From: Klebsiella pneumoniae | GTDB taxonomy: Bacteria; Pseudomonadota; Gammaproteobacteria; Eutrophobiales; Eutrophobiaceae | Direction of reading: 5' to 3' | Length of the DNA: 33,050 bases | Assembly: GCA_945870865.1 (NCBI GenBank) | Contig: CAMBTO010000020.1 | Span: 1-33,050 of the forward strand | In this document: positions 9,907 to 19,500 of the stretch, piece by piece | Layout of the letters: the number at the start of each line of letters is the position of its first letter | Position numbering within the stretch: position 1 is the first letter of the stretch | The notes under the pieces: model-generated | The model's input: only the letters and a program-made list of their open reading frames with translations | Told to the model about the DNA's origin: nothing | Databases searched by the model: none | Made by a program: the position numbers and the translations under genes

Positions 9907-10731
9907 TTATTGTTTCAAACCTTGCAGCGAGGTCAGTTTTGCCTTCACATCCTGCAACTTGCGCTTCAGCAGGTCGACATTTTCCTTGCCTACCCGCATC
10001 AGCAATTTCTGCCCGGCGGAACGTGCCTCAAGCTCCGGGTCGGCGTAGTGGTAAAACACCTTCGGCTGCACCAGTGCGACCGGGTCGGCTAGCTCGGGCG
10101 TCTGTAACAGATGATTGATGACCTCGACCAGGCGGTCGTTGAAATACTTGTCCGGGTACCCCAGTTCCTCGTAGGCCTGTTGGAACAACGGGTACAAATA
10201 GACGTAGACATTGATCAGATTGTCCGTGTCCAGCGCCGCAACCATCCGCACAAACGGCAGATATCGTGCCTGGTTTTCCGGATTAATATAGGTCTTCTCC
10301 AGCTCGTCCTGTCTGACCAGAAATGTCCCGGCGGGCGGTTTTGCAAACTGGTACTTCTGCGGGATCTTTGCCGCGGTCAGATTGTCGACGATAACAACAA
10401 AGTTGCGCACAAAGGTCTTGAACAGGAACATCTGGGTGAGCTGGCTGTCACCATTGACCAGTCCGGTAAATTCCTGCTCGATGACCTGATCGCTTGCATC
10501 CAGGGTCGGCAGCGGTCTGACCGGTTCAGCTGTCTCTACCTCTGCCGTAGCCGGGACCGGAAACTGCTGTGAGGGTGGTGCCGCTGGTTGTGGTGGTGCC
10601 TGCCGGTTTTCCGGTGGCAACTCAAGCTCGACCGTGACCGGTGATTTGTCTGTCTGCTGACGCGCACTGATTGCCAGATATCCGGCGACCATAATGATCA
10701 CGATGACTATGGGCATGATGATTCTGTTCAT
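9907..10731 (-). CDS. DUF3014 domain protein, N-terminal membrane anchor
   Basis: Single N-terminal TM, Pro-rich linker, then LVNGDSQLTQMFLFKTFVRNFVVIVDNLTAAKIPQKYQFAKPP...YLPFVRMVAALDTDNLINVYVYLYPLFQQAYEELGYPDKYFNDRLVEVINHLL. Confidence 0.85.
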   Translation of the reverse strand: MNRIIMPIVIVIIMVAGYLAISARQQTDKSPVTVELELPPENRQAPPQPAAPPSQQFPVPATAEVETAEPVRPLPTLDASDQVIEQEFTGLVNGDSQLTQMFLFKTFVRNFVVIVDNLTAAKIPQKYQFAKPPAGTFLVRQDELEKTYINPENQARYLPFVRMVAALDTDNLINVYVYLYPLFQQAYEELGYPDKYFNDRLVEVINHLLQTPELADPVALVQPKVFYHYADPELEARSAGQKLLMRVGKENVDLLKRKLQDVKAKLTSLQGLKQ

Positions 10732-10891
10732 ATTCTTTAAATTACAATATGGAGTTAAGACTGATTCTAGATCAGATTACGGATCAGTGATATGCAATTT
10801 GTACAAAATTCCCTGATCCCACCGGCGACCAGTGCCGTTTGTTTTTGGTCAAACGAGTTATCGCTCTATTTTTCAAGGAGTATTATTCACC

Positions 10892-11050
10892 ATGACCGCC
10901 CTGTTAACAATAGAGCCTGCGGTTATTGTACTGCTAGATCTGTACCTTCCGGATATTCGGGGATTCGAATTATTGGGAAAATTCCGCAAGACCCCTAGGG
11001 TATTGCATTTCAAGACTTCCACCACATACGGTTTCTGGAACGAAAAAAAC
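10892..11050 (+). pseudogene. Possible response-regulator receiver-domain remnant
   Basis: Short in-frame stretch PAVIVLLDLYLPDIRGFELLGKFRKTPR resembles the phospho-Asp strand of receiver domains; no complete domain around it. Confidence 0.3.
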
Positions 11051-11073
11051 CGGTCTGCCAGCGCTGGCAGACC
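11042..11073 (-). terminator. Rho-independent terminator downstream of the sodB remnant
   Basis: Perfect palindrome GGTCTGCCAGC/GCTGGCAGACC (11052-11073) followed on the minus strand by a T-run (AAAAAAA upstream on plus). Confidence 0.8.
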
Positions 11074-11099
11074 AGTTATACAGGGGTTTAGCCCGCGTT

Positions 11100-11282
11100 T
11101 TATAGTGCAAACTCCCAGTTAATCAGTTTATCGAGTATCGCATTGACATAGTCAGCGCGGCGGTTTTGATAATCCAGATAACAGGCATTTTCCCAGATAT
11201 CGGTGTCTGTTAACTAGGCACCGGAACTGGATTCAAATTCTACGGGTAATCGCTTGTAAGTGTCCATAATTGCACTGCTCAT
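11100..11282 (-). pseudogene. sodB: Fe/Mn superoxide dismutase remnant (C-terminal part, internal stop and deletion)
   Basis: Reading 11282 to 11100 on the minus strand: [60 protein letters not shown](V/I)WEHAYYLDYxNxRxDY...NWEFA is the diagnostic C-terminus of Fe/Mn SOD. Confidence 0.85.
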
Positions 11283-11315
11283 ATTGATCAAACTTCCTGC
11301 TTTTAATCCGTTTCC

Positions 11316-11346
11316 AAAAAAAGAAGCCCGGCATACAGCCGGGCTT
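11316..11346 (-). terminator. Rho-independent terminator for the PuuD-like gene
   Basis: AAGCCCGGC (11324-11332) ATACA GCCGGGCTT (11338-11346) perfect 9-bp stem, with an A-run at 11316-11322 giving a T-run on minus. Confidence 0.85.
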
Positions 11347-11375
11347 TACCATTCAGTTATTTTATTTAATTCGTT

Positions 11376-11975
11376 TTATAAAAGCAAAACACCATGCCCC
11401 TGCCCAACCATGCACATCAGCATGGGAATAGACAGAAAAGCATTGGTCCGGGAAGTCATCAGGGCAATCACCTTGGCCTTGGCTACTTCTTCTGCCGAAA
11501 CTTTGACGATACCAAGGATTTTTTTCTGGTTTGGCCAGATTAATACCCAGACGTTAAACAACATGATTGTGCCTAACCACGAACCAATACCAATTAATTC
11601 TTTTCCGGCCTCCAATTTAAATGAGTCCATTAGACCCCAGCCACCGACTTCCAAAGCAGCAGCACCCGTCAACCAAGTCAACAAGGCCGCATAACGAAAC
11701 CATAATAATGCTCTGGGTGCGACATATTTGTTAATGCCGGCAGGTCCAGGACCCCCAGTATCAGCCGCGGCGGCTGCCACTGCAGGTGCCTGCACGAAGT
11801 TGAAATAATACAACAGGCCTATCCAGATAATGCCGTTAAATACATGCAGCCAGACTACAAGTGAGTTAACATTGAGTGAGGTGACATTGCTAGGACCTGT
11901 TACGATTAATGCAAGTATAAAGGCAACTACAAAGCCAAGTATGATGGTGGAGGTTATCGATTTTAATGGGTTCAT
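11376..11975 (-). CDS. PuuD-like (urate oxidase N-terminal type) membrane protein, no cytochrome domain
   Basis: Multiple TM helices; VWLHVFNGIIWIGLLYYFNFVQAPA, ALLWFRYAALLTWLTGA, GSWLGTIMLFNVWVLIWPNQKKILG, SRTNAFLSIPMLMCMVGQGHG; ORF ends after the membrane domain. Start MNPLKS preferred over 12011. Confidence 0.75.
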   Translation of the reverse strand: MNPLKSITSTIILGFVVAFILALIVTGPSNVTSLNVNSLVVWLHVFNGIIWIGLLYYFNFVQAPAVAAAAADTGGPGPAGINKYVAPRALLWFRYAALLTWLTGAAALEVGGWGLMDSFKLEAGKELIGIGSWLGTIMLFNVWVLIWPNQKKILGIVKVSAEEVAKAKVIALMTSRTNAFLSIPMLMCMVGQGHGVLLL

Positions 11976-12326
11976 ATATTTACATTTCCTGTTTAAAAGT
12001 GAATTTTCCATGAGCCAATGGACAAATCATATAACATATTATATTAATGTCTGAGCCTACTTTTAGCTGTCTGCTACTAAATACTACGGAATAAACCTAC
12101 CTATCGTCCAGCCGTTTTCTATCTACAGTCTCCGGGTTCGGGGGCATGGTCTTAAGTTTGAATGACATTTACATGATATGCTTTTGCCAAGTGTTCTACA
12201 AAGCTATTAATCGTGGAAGATGACAAGGATGTCATTTATTTTTAGGTTTGTAATAATTAAATTATTTTGAGGCAATTCAGTCATCTTTTCATTTTGCCGA
12301 TCTTTAGAGACAAATTGACGTGCCGG

Positions 12327-13388
12327 CTATTTAAGTGCAGATAGTGGAATGCGAAATATACCAGCTGTATTTGTTGCTACGATCAATGCCGCATCAGTTA
12401 TGGCCAGATCGAAGACGGCTTTGTCAGTAAGCCCTGCATTCAACTCTATCCAAGTGTTACCGTTGTCACGTGAGTAATAGACGCCGCCGGCGCTTAGTGT
12501 CGAGTTTGCCAAACTGCCAGTGCCAAAGGCTCCAGCGACAATAAACTGATCATTACTTGCAAACCCTCGATATGCTGAGGTTAGAAGCCCTCCACTAAGC
12601 AGCGTCCAGTTTGCTCCGCCATTCGTCGACCTATACACCCCAGTGCCAATCTCACCACCGAGGAATAGCATGGTGCCCTTAGCCTCTATCGCTCGAAATG
12701 TTGCACCAGCTAAACCAGTATTAATCGCAGTCCAAGTCACACCATAATCCATGCTTTTGAACACGCCCTCGTTAAGGGTGCCAACGTATACCACATCGTC
12801 AATGGCTGCAATGCAACGGACATCTTTGCCGACCAGACCCGCACTCACCCAGCTCTCGCCCTGATTGTCCGAACGGAAAACTCCCATTGGTCCTACGACA
12901 TAAAGACGAGTTGCAACTTTCAATAAACCGCTGGTTTTTAACTCTGTCATACCGATACTCCGTGCCGTCCAGGTTATGCCCTGATCCGAGCTGCGGTAAA
13001 CACCTTGGCTTGTGGATGAGTAGATATAGTTCGCATCATCAGTAAAAGCACGAGTTGGCCCGGCAGTGTCGTTGCCTGTGTTTGATGCGCTAAAGGTTAA
13101 ACCTTGATCTACAGAGCGATATACACCAGTTGCCCCACCGCCATAGATTATCCCATTACGATACCACACCGATTGCATGTTGAGCTCGGCGGTACCTGTG
13201 CTTTGTATCCAGCTATAACCTGATGAATTGGTCGGGATTATTGTACTTTCAGTGGCTCCAGTGACGCGCATGGTAGACTCACCTATATTAGATGAGGATC
13301 CACCAGCACCGCAGGCTGAGATAAGAATGCTGAATAAGAACAAGCTGCCGCTCTGAAGTGCTTCTTGGAAAAGAAGGGTTCTTAACAT
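12327..13388 (-). CDS. Lipoprotein with BNR/YCF48-like beta-propeller repeats
   Basis: Lipobox ISAC|GAGG; repeated GVYRSxDQGxTW / GVFKSMDYGVTW / GVYRSTNGGANW / GVYYSRDNGNTW motifs; Shine-Dalgarno AGGAG before the start. Confidence 0.85.
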   Translation of the reverse strand: MLRTLLFQEALQSGSLFLFSILISACGAGGSSSNIGESTMRVTGATESTIIPTNSSGYSWIQSTGTAELNMQSVWYRNGIIYGGGATGVYRSVDQGLTFSASNTGNDTAGPTRAFTDDANYIYSSTSQGVYRSSDQGITWTARSIGMTELKTSGLLKVATRLYVVGPMGVFRSDNQGESWVSAGLVGKDVRCIAAIDDVVYVGTLNEGVFKSMDYGVTWTAINTGLAGATFRAIEAKGTMLFLGGEIGTGVYRSTNGGANWTLLSGGLLTSAYRGFASNDQFIVAGAFGTGSLANSTLSAGGVYYSRDNGNTWIELNAGLTDKAVFDLAITDAALIVATNTAGIFRIPLSALK

Positions 13389-13638
13389 AATATCTCCTGA
13401 GTTTGCATGGCTTTAAATAGGTACTGTAACGACTCAGGTTGTCGAGGGTTGACAAGCAAGGTGTCGCTGCTGGATATTTTATGCTAAACCAGATAGCTCC
13501 GGGATTTGAGATGGGGAAATGAAAAATACACGAATTGACCGGATTCAGGGCTCCGCATACGTGACCCCAGAATGACGATGTTTCGCACATTGCAGTCTAA
13601 TAGATTTGAGTGGTTGCCCGGATCTGGCTGAGAAAGAT

Positions 13639-13695
13639 CGGATGCCGGATGAATGCGGCACCCGAACCTACACGGACGTATTCATGGCGTGTCTT
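13639..13695 (-). repeat. Copy of dispersed hairpin repeat (reverse orientation)
   Basis: ATGCCGGATGAATGCGGCACCCGAACCTACACGGACGTATTCATGGCGTGTC; same arrangement as the 6777-6845 copy. Confidence 0.75.
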
Positions 13696-13729
13696 TAATG
13701 ATCAGATCGGGGCAACCACACGCCCCGAA

Positions 13730-15676
13730 TTAGTAAGTCCCGATTTCGTCGGTCTTTGCCTTTTTGATATACCAGGCCTTCGCCTCATCCGTCAGCAATC
13801 CTTCCGAGTTCAACTGCGTCGCCACATCCGTAACACAAGCCGAATACACCTCACGCGTCAACTTTTCATACGGCTTCAGGATACCGGTCTTCTTGCCTTC
13901 ACTGTAACGCACATGCCACATCTGCTGGATGCTCGGACGGGTCATGCGATGGCCGCTACCTTCCATATCAACTAGATAACCGTTGCGATCAAGCGGCTCC
14001 AGATATTCTTCCTTGAAGCCGGCCGGCCATTCCTGGTCTTCATTCACCTGCGGGACCAGCTTCGTCAGATAGGGGACAAACAGTGCCGGGCTAGAGCCGA
14101 CCGAGGTGCCGTCCGGGCGGGTCATGAACGCGCGATAGATACCGCGCGGACAGGCGGTTTCCGGCAACTGGATGGCAGGTCCGGCGGTTTTGTCGAGTTC
14201 CCAGACATCAAATGCATCGACACGGGTCGGTGGTGGTTTTTTGCCTTCACGCACCCAGTCCACCAGCGCCTTGGTCAGCTTGATCGCGACACCACCGATA
14301 TCAACCATCTGTGCGGCCAGTTCCGGATACTTGGTGGCCTCCGAGGTGGCATCGGCATGGCTAACACCGGCAATTTCATATGATTTCCACAAATGTCCGA
14401 GGCCCTTCTCGATATTGATACGTGCATTCTCGCGCTTGTAGTACACGTAGGTACCGGGGACACGTTCAAACAGGCGCGGGACGGTAGCGGTGTTGCCACC
14501 GTTATAGGCGCCATGAACGACCTCAACGACCGGCGAGAAGAACTTCATCTGTTCACCGCTAAAAGTCAGATAGTCTTTTTCGGACGGCGTCAGACGGAAG
14601 GTGCCATGTTCATCGACTAGTTCTGATTCCCAAAAATAGGCTGTAGGACCCCGACCACCGGCGCTGTCATCCAGATAAAAACCGTCAAACAGCTTGTTAC
14701 CTTCATGGTCGGTATTCATACCGCGTATCAGCAGAAAGGTGCGGCCAACCGCGCCACCGGCAGAGTGTCCGCGATAAAAGATATTATCCGGTTTCCTGCC
14801 GAGTGCCTCGGTGATGTAATTGCGACTGATGACCGCATAGTCACGGATCATGCCGAGGTTATCGTTGAACCCCATGCCGAGTTTGCCCTTGCCACCCAGT
14901 TCAGTCCCATTGTCCAGTACGACTGTATTGGCGACATTCATTGAGTCCTTGTCTGTGATCGCCGCATCACGCCGCGTCCACACGACCGCATAACCCTCGT
15001 CCATCAAGGCGCCGGCCGATTCGCTGGCCTCGGTATAACGATTAAACTGGCCGGGTTTGCGCGGATAAAACTGCAATGGTGGCAGACGGCCGGCGCCGTG
15101 GACCAGCACCCACATCATACCGTTCCAGTCTTTCGGGTCTTTCGGTATCAGTACTTCGACGCTGGTCGGCGTATCCTTCTCTTCATATTTGTAATAACCG
15201 ATACCGGGTACAAACGGGCCCATTGTGCTCTGGGTCTGCCACATAAAGGCATGATCAGAGAAGGTGTTTTCCCGGCCTTCACCTGCAACACCGGTGCCGA
15301 GTGGTGGCAGGGCCAGTGCATTGACCGGTGCAAAACCAAACACGGTGCCGGAGATGGCAATGGTCACCTGGCGATAGGCCACACCATGCATATTCTGGAT
15401 TTCCTTGTCAGCCACAATATGGCATTCATCCGGACCGACCAGACGTTGTTCCACATCCCCCGGCGCTGGGCCTGCCATTGCTACCGGATAATCCTCGACT
15501 GGCAGTTTCAGTGGCGCCATATATTTATGCAGCCAGGCACAGCCTTCCTGTGCGCTGACGGTATCCGTGCCGAGCATTGCGGCGAATAAAACACCGAGAG
15601 TGGCCAGTACGACCCGTGGTTTTTGCTGATTGGGTTGACCATTGTGGACAGTTATAAAATGTAAAGCGGTTTGCAT
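13730..15676 (-). CDS. Secreted alpha/beta hydrolase domain protein
   Basis: N-terminal signal-like segment ending VSAQ; VEVLIPKDPKDWNGMMWVLVHGAG, nucleophile elbow YRGHSAGGAVGR, C-terminal VPYLTKLVPQVNEDQEWPAGF. Confidence 0.8.
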   Translation of the reverse strand: MQTALHFITVHNGQPNQQKPRVVLATLGVLFAAMLGTDTVSAQEGCAWLHKYMAPLKLPVEDYPVAMAGPAPGDVEQRLVGPDECHIVADKEIQNMHGVAYRQVTIAISGTVFGFAPVNALALPPLGTGVAGEGRENTFSDHAFMWQTQSTMGPFVPGIGYYKYEEKDTPTSVEVLIPKDPKDWNGMMWVLVHGAGRLPPLQFYPRKPGQFNRYTEASESAGALMDEGYAVVWTRRDAAITDKDSMNVANTVVLDNGTELGGKGKLGMGFNDNLGMIRDYAVISRNYITEALGRKPDNIFYRGHSAGGAVGRTFLLIRGMNTDHEGNKLFDGFYLDDSAGGRGPTAYFWESELVDEHGTFRLTPSEKDYLTFSGEQMKFFSPVVEVVHGAYNGGNTATVPRLFERVPGTYVYYKRENARINIEKGLGHLWKSYEIAGVSHADATSEATKYPELAAQMVDIGGVAIKLTKALVDWVREGKKPPPTRVDAFDVWELDKTAGPAIQLPETACPRGIYRAFMTRPDGTSVGSSPALFVPYLTKLVPQVNEDQEWPAGFKEEYLEPLDRNGYLVDMEGSGHRMTRPSIQQMWHVRYSEGKKTGILKPYEKLTREVYSACVTDVATQLNSEGLLTDEAKAWYIKKAKTDEIGTY

Positions 15677-15765
15677 GATGAATATCTCTCCCCGGGGATT
15701 TTAGAATCTGGATTTGAGTTTCCCTGATGACCGGGTTGCTGTCAATAACTGCAAATGCAAGGTGA

Positions 15766-16920
15766 CTATCGGAAACGCAGGTTATGTCGGCCGAGATCCT
15801 GTAACGACTTGCAACCCATCAACTTCATGTCGCGTTCAATCTCGGTGCGCATGATGCCGAGCGCCCGTTCCACACCGGGCTGACCGGCCGCAGCCAGTGC
15901 ATACAGATACATACGCCCGCCGGAACAGGCCTTCGCACCAACCGATAGTGCCTTGAGCACATGCGTACCGCGGCGGATACCGCCATCGCAGATCACATCA
16001 ACCTTGTCACCGACCGCATCGACGATCTCGGCTAGTTGATCAAACGGCGAGCGCGAACCATCCAGCTGTCTGCCACCGTGGTTCGATACCATGATTGCGG
16101 TGGCGCCAATGTCAACGGCACGTTTGGCATCGGCAACCGACATGATGCCTTTCAAGGCAAACTGTTTGCCCCAGTATTTGTTTACCTCTTCAGCGGCCTT
16201 CCAGTCCATCGTCTGGTCCAGCATTGTATTGAAATAATCGGCGACCGAGATGGAGATATTCGTGCCAACCTTCACATAATCCTTCAGCTGCGACAGTTCA
16301 AATCTCTCATGGGTGAAATAATTAAATGCCCATCCGGGGTGCGTCGCAAAACTGAGCAGGCTTTTCAGCGTCAATCGGGGCGGGGAGGTGAAGCCGGTAT
16401 ATAAATCACGTTCACGGTTGCCACCGACAATCGTATCCACTGTCAGTGCCATCGCATCAAAATTGTTTTCCTTGCAGCGGTCGATCATGCTGCGGGTCAG
16501 GCCCTTGTCCTTGTGGTAATAAAGCTGGAACAGTTTTGGCGTGCGTATCTCTGCGCCGATTTGTTCGATGCTGACTGTGCCGAGTGAGGACACACCAAAG
16601 ATCGTATTGAATTTTTCCGCCGCGCGTCCAACCGCCATCTCGCCATCCGGATGAAACAGGCGTTGCAGTGCGGTCGGCGCAAGAAACAGTGGCATATCGA
16701 TCTTCTGACCCATCACCGTCGTCGACATGTCGATCTTCTCGACCCCGGCCAGTACATTGGGAACCAGGTCCACATCATCGTACGCAGAGGTATTGCGACG
16801 ATAGGTAATCTCGTCATCGGCCGCGCCGTCGATATAATGAAATATGGGGCCGGGCAAACGCTGTTTTGCCAGCCGACGAAAATCCGCGATATTGCGGCAG
16901 TCTTTTAAACGCATGAACAT
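15766..16920 (-). CDS. FMN-dependent alpha-hydroxy acid dehydrogenase (glycolate oxidase/L-lactate dehydrogenase family)
   Basis: PGPIFHYIDGAADDE, APTALQRLFHPDGE, FQLYYHKDKGLTRSMIDRCKENNFDAMALTVDT, SNHGGRQLDGSRSPFDQL, CDGGIRRGTHVLKALSVGAKACSGGRMYLYALAAAGQPGVERAL. Confidence 0.94.
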   Translation of the reverse strand: MFMRLKDCRNIADFRRLAKQRLPGPIFHYIDGAADDEITYRRNTSAYDDVDLVPNVLAGVEKIDMSTTVMGQKIDMPLFLAPTALQRLFHPDGEMAVGRAAEKFNTIFGVSSLGTVSIEQIGAEIRTPKLFQLYYHKDKGLTRSMIDRCKENNFDAMALTVDTIVGGNRERDLYTGFTSPPRLTLKSLLSFATHPGWAFNYFTHERFELSQLKDYVKVGTNISISVADYFNTMLDQTMDWKAAEEVNKYWGKQFALKGIMSVADAKRAVDIGATAIMVSNHGGRQLDGSRSPFDQLAEIVDAVGDKVDVICDGGIRRGTHVLKALSVGAKACSGGRMYLYALAAAGQPGVERALGIMRTEIERDMKLMGCKSLQDLGRHNLRFR

Positions 16921-17062
16921 GGTATTTAATGGCCCCGGTTAGCTATCACCTGTGTGACAATTACTTCAAAGATACAGTATCATGGACGGCATCGATGAAT
17001 GCAAGATACGCACCGTCCCGCAGTGTCATCCGGGATGAAACAAATCTCTACTATCAGGTAAC

Positions 17063-18199
17063 TTGATTATGAATGCACCCAGATTCACTTCGTTCCATCC
17101 ACCGCAACGTATGTTGATGGGCCCCGGCCCTTCCGATGTGAACCCGCGTATTCTGGAGGCACTCGCGCGTCCGACCATCGGCCATCTCGATCCGATGTTT
17201 ATCAAAATGATGGATGAGTTGAAGGAACTGCTGCGTTATGCATTCCAGACCAGTAATGAAGTGACTATCCCGATCTCCGCCCCCGGCTCGGCCGGTATGG
17301 AGACGGCCTTTGTCAATCTGGTCGAGCCGGGTGACAAGGTCGTAGTTTGTTGCAATGGTGTCTTCGGCAAACGCATGGTTGAAAACGTGCAACGTTGTGG
17401 TGGCGAGGCACTCCTTGTGGAAGACCCATGGGGCCGTGCGGTCGATCCATCGAAGGTGGAGGCGACGCTGAAGGCCAACCCGGATGCGAAAATCCTGGCA
17501 TTTGTCCATGCCGAGACCTCGACCGGCGCCCTGTCCGATGCGGCAACACTGGCGGCGCTTGCGCGCAAATATAACTGTTTGACCATCGTCGATACCGTCA
17601 CTTCGCTGGGCGGAGTGCCGCTGAAGGTGGATGAATGGGGACTCGATGTCGTGTATTCCGGCACCCAGAAATGTCTGTCCTGTATCCCTGGGCTGTCACC
17701 CGTTACGTTTAATGACAAGGCAATGGCAAAGATCAAGAATCGCAAGACCCGGGTCCAGTCCTGGTTCATGGACATGAACCTGATGCTGGGTTACTGGGAC
17801 GGAGGCAAGCGCGCCTATCATCACACCGCTCCAATCAATCCGCTCTACGGTCTGCACGAGGCGCTGGTTATGCTCAGCGAGGAAGGTCTGGAAAATTCGT
17901 GGGCGCGTCATCGTTATCATCATGAAGCACTGAAGGCCGGTCTGACCAAGCTCGGCCTGGAACTCGTGGTACCGGAGGCCGAACGGTTGCCGCAATTAAA
18001 TGCGGTACGTATCCCGGCCGGCGTTGATGATGTTGCAGTGCGCAAAAAATTACTCGATGTATACAATCTGGAGATCGGCGCCGGGCTCGGTGAAAGTGCT
18101 GGCAAGCTCTGGCGGATAGGCCTGATGGGCTACTCTGCGAACAGCCGCAATGTGCTGTACTGCCTGAGTGCACTCAAAGAAGTACTTCAGGCAGGGTGA
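17063..18199 (+). CDS. Class V aminotransferase, alanine/serine-glyoxylate aminotransferase family
   Basis: [69 protein letters not shown] (PLP lysine), [36 protein letters not shown]. Confidence 0.94.
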   Translation: MIMNAPRFTSFHPPQRMLMGPGPSDVNPRILEALARPTIGHLDPMFIKMMDELKELLRYAFQTSNEVTIPISAPGSAGMETAFVNLVEPGDKVVVCCNGVFGKRMVENVQRCGGEALLVEDPWGRAVDPSKVEATLKANPDAKILAFVHAETSTGALSDAATLAALARKYNCLTIVDTVTSLGGVPLKVDEWGLDVVYSGTQKCLSCIPGLSPVTFNDKAMAKIKNRKTRVQSWFMDMNLMLGYWDGGKRAYHHTAPINPLYGLHEALVMLSEEGLENSWARHRYHHEALKAGLTKLGLELVVPEAERLPQLNAVRIPAGVDDVAVRKKLLDVYNLEIGAGLGESAGKLWRIGLMGYSANSRNVLYCLSALKEVLQAG

Positions 18200-18336
18200 C
18201 GCTGGACTTCAGTCTTTTCACGCACAGAAATGTTTTTCAATATGAGCCACTACCGACGGACCGATTCAGGTGACAATCTGTTCTGTTTCAGATTATCATC
18301 CGGTCTGGTTTATTATTATCTGGAGGAGTTGTAAAC

Positions 18337-19377
18337 ATGAAACTGACTAAATCAGGATCTATCATGTGCTTGATTACCGGCCTGCTTATGCTGGCTGTGT
18401 CATCCACGACGCTTGTTAGCGCACAGGAGCAGACCGCACCACTGAAGCTCAGACTGGGCGACGTATCAATGAACAAATTGCCGTTCATCCTTGCTTATGA
18501 CAAGGGTATCTACAAGAAGCATGGTATAGATATCATTCCGAAATTCACCCAGGGTTCTGTCGATGTCATACGCAAGAGCGGTATTATAGTCCCGGAAGAG
18601 TTCATCCTGCAGGATGGTGAATTTACCGAACTGTGTATCTGTGGTACCGCACCCAGCATCGTTGGTCTGACCACCGAGGCCGGCCGTTGGGATCCCGTAT
18701 TCCTTGGTTCAACCCACCTCCAGGCACGCTGGCGTATCATCGGCAAACCCGAGATCAATTCCCCGGAGCAGTTGAAAGGTAAACGTATCGGTTATTCCGG
18801 CGTTGGTGCAGTAACCCATTTCTATGCCCTGTCATTTGCCATCATGATGGGCTGGGACCCGAAGCTGGACTGGTCCATGATGGGTGATGCGCTCGGTGTT
18901 GATGCGTTGACCAACGGCTATGTAGACGCCATCATCGCGCCGGAATTGCATGGCACGATGGCGATAGATGCCGGGTTCAAGGTCATTGCTGATTTTCAGG
19001 ATTATGATCTCCCCGTCGCCGGTTCCGGTTTTGCAGTAAACCGCCAGTGGCTGGAAAAAAATCATGAACTGGCACGCCGCTTTATCAAGGCCGCTGTTGA
19101 GGCCCTGGCCCTGATGAAAACCGACAAGGATTCCACCTTCGAGACGATGGGCAAGTGGTACCAGATGAGCGACCCTGAGATCATGGAAATGTTTTATGAC
19201 GAGGCCTCAAAAGTGCCAATGAAACCTTATCCGGCTGTCGAAGGTATCCGCAGGGTAATGGAACTTTATGACAGTCATGAGATGCGTAAGTACAAGCTTG
19301 AGCATTTCTACGATGCCAGTTATGTAAAAGAACTGGATGACAATGGCTTTATCGACAGTCTGTACAAGAAGAAATAA
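18337..19377 (+). CDS. ABC-type substrate-binding protein (SsuA/THI5/TauA-like), exported
   Basis: Signal peptide ending VSAQ; LRLGDVSMNKLPFILAYDKGIYKKHGIDI, LKGKRIGYSGVGAVTHFYAL, FAVNRQWLEKNHELARRFIKAAVEAL. Confidence 0.85.
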   Translation: MKLTKSGSIMCLITGLLMLAVSSTTLVSAQEQTAPLKLRLGDVSMNKLPFILAYDKGIYKKHGIDIIPKFTQGSVDVIRKSGIIVPEEFILQDGEFTELCICGTAPSIVGLTTEAGRWDPVFLGSTHLQARWRIIGKPEINSPEQLKGKRIGYSGVGAVTHFYALSFAIMMGWDPKLDWSMMGDALGVDALTNGYVDAIIAPELHGTMAIDAGFKVIADFQDYDLPVAGSGFAVNRQWLEKNHELARRFIKAAVEALALMKTDKDSTFETMGKWYQMSDPEIMEMFYDEASKVPMKPYPAVEGIRRVMELYDSHEMRKYKLEHFYDASYVKELDDNGFIDSLYKKK

Positions 19378-19392
19378 ACGTCGTACTGCTGC

Positions 19393-19430
19393 AAGGGACA
19401 GACCGCTCTGGTGGTCTGTCCCTTTTTTTA
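19393..19430 (+). terminator. Rho-independent terminator
   Basis: AAGGGACAGACC (19393-19404)/GGTCTGTCCCTT (19413-19424) perfect 12-bp stem followed by T-run. Confidence 0.9.
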
Positions 19431-19500
19431 TTCGCTACATTCTGCGCGAATTTCTCCCGACCGTAATTTTGATAACGCACATAAAACTCTTTACCCTGGT

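Noticed and set aside
12168-12240. Weak inverted repeat AATGACAT...ATGTCATT
   Set aside because: Eight bases separated by a long AT-rich spacer; expected by chance.
13288-13590. 100-aa minus-strand ORF upstream of the propeller lipoprotein
   Set aside because: Overlaps the true start with its good Shine-Dalgarno site and has no recognisable motif.
15098-15589. 163-aa plus-strand ORF
   Set aside because: Antisense to the secreted alpha/beta hydrolase; no domain.
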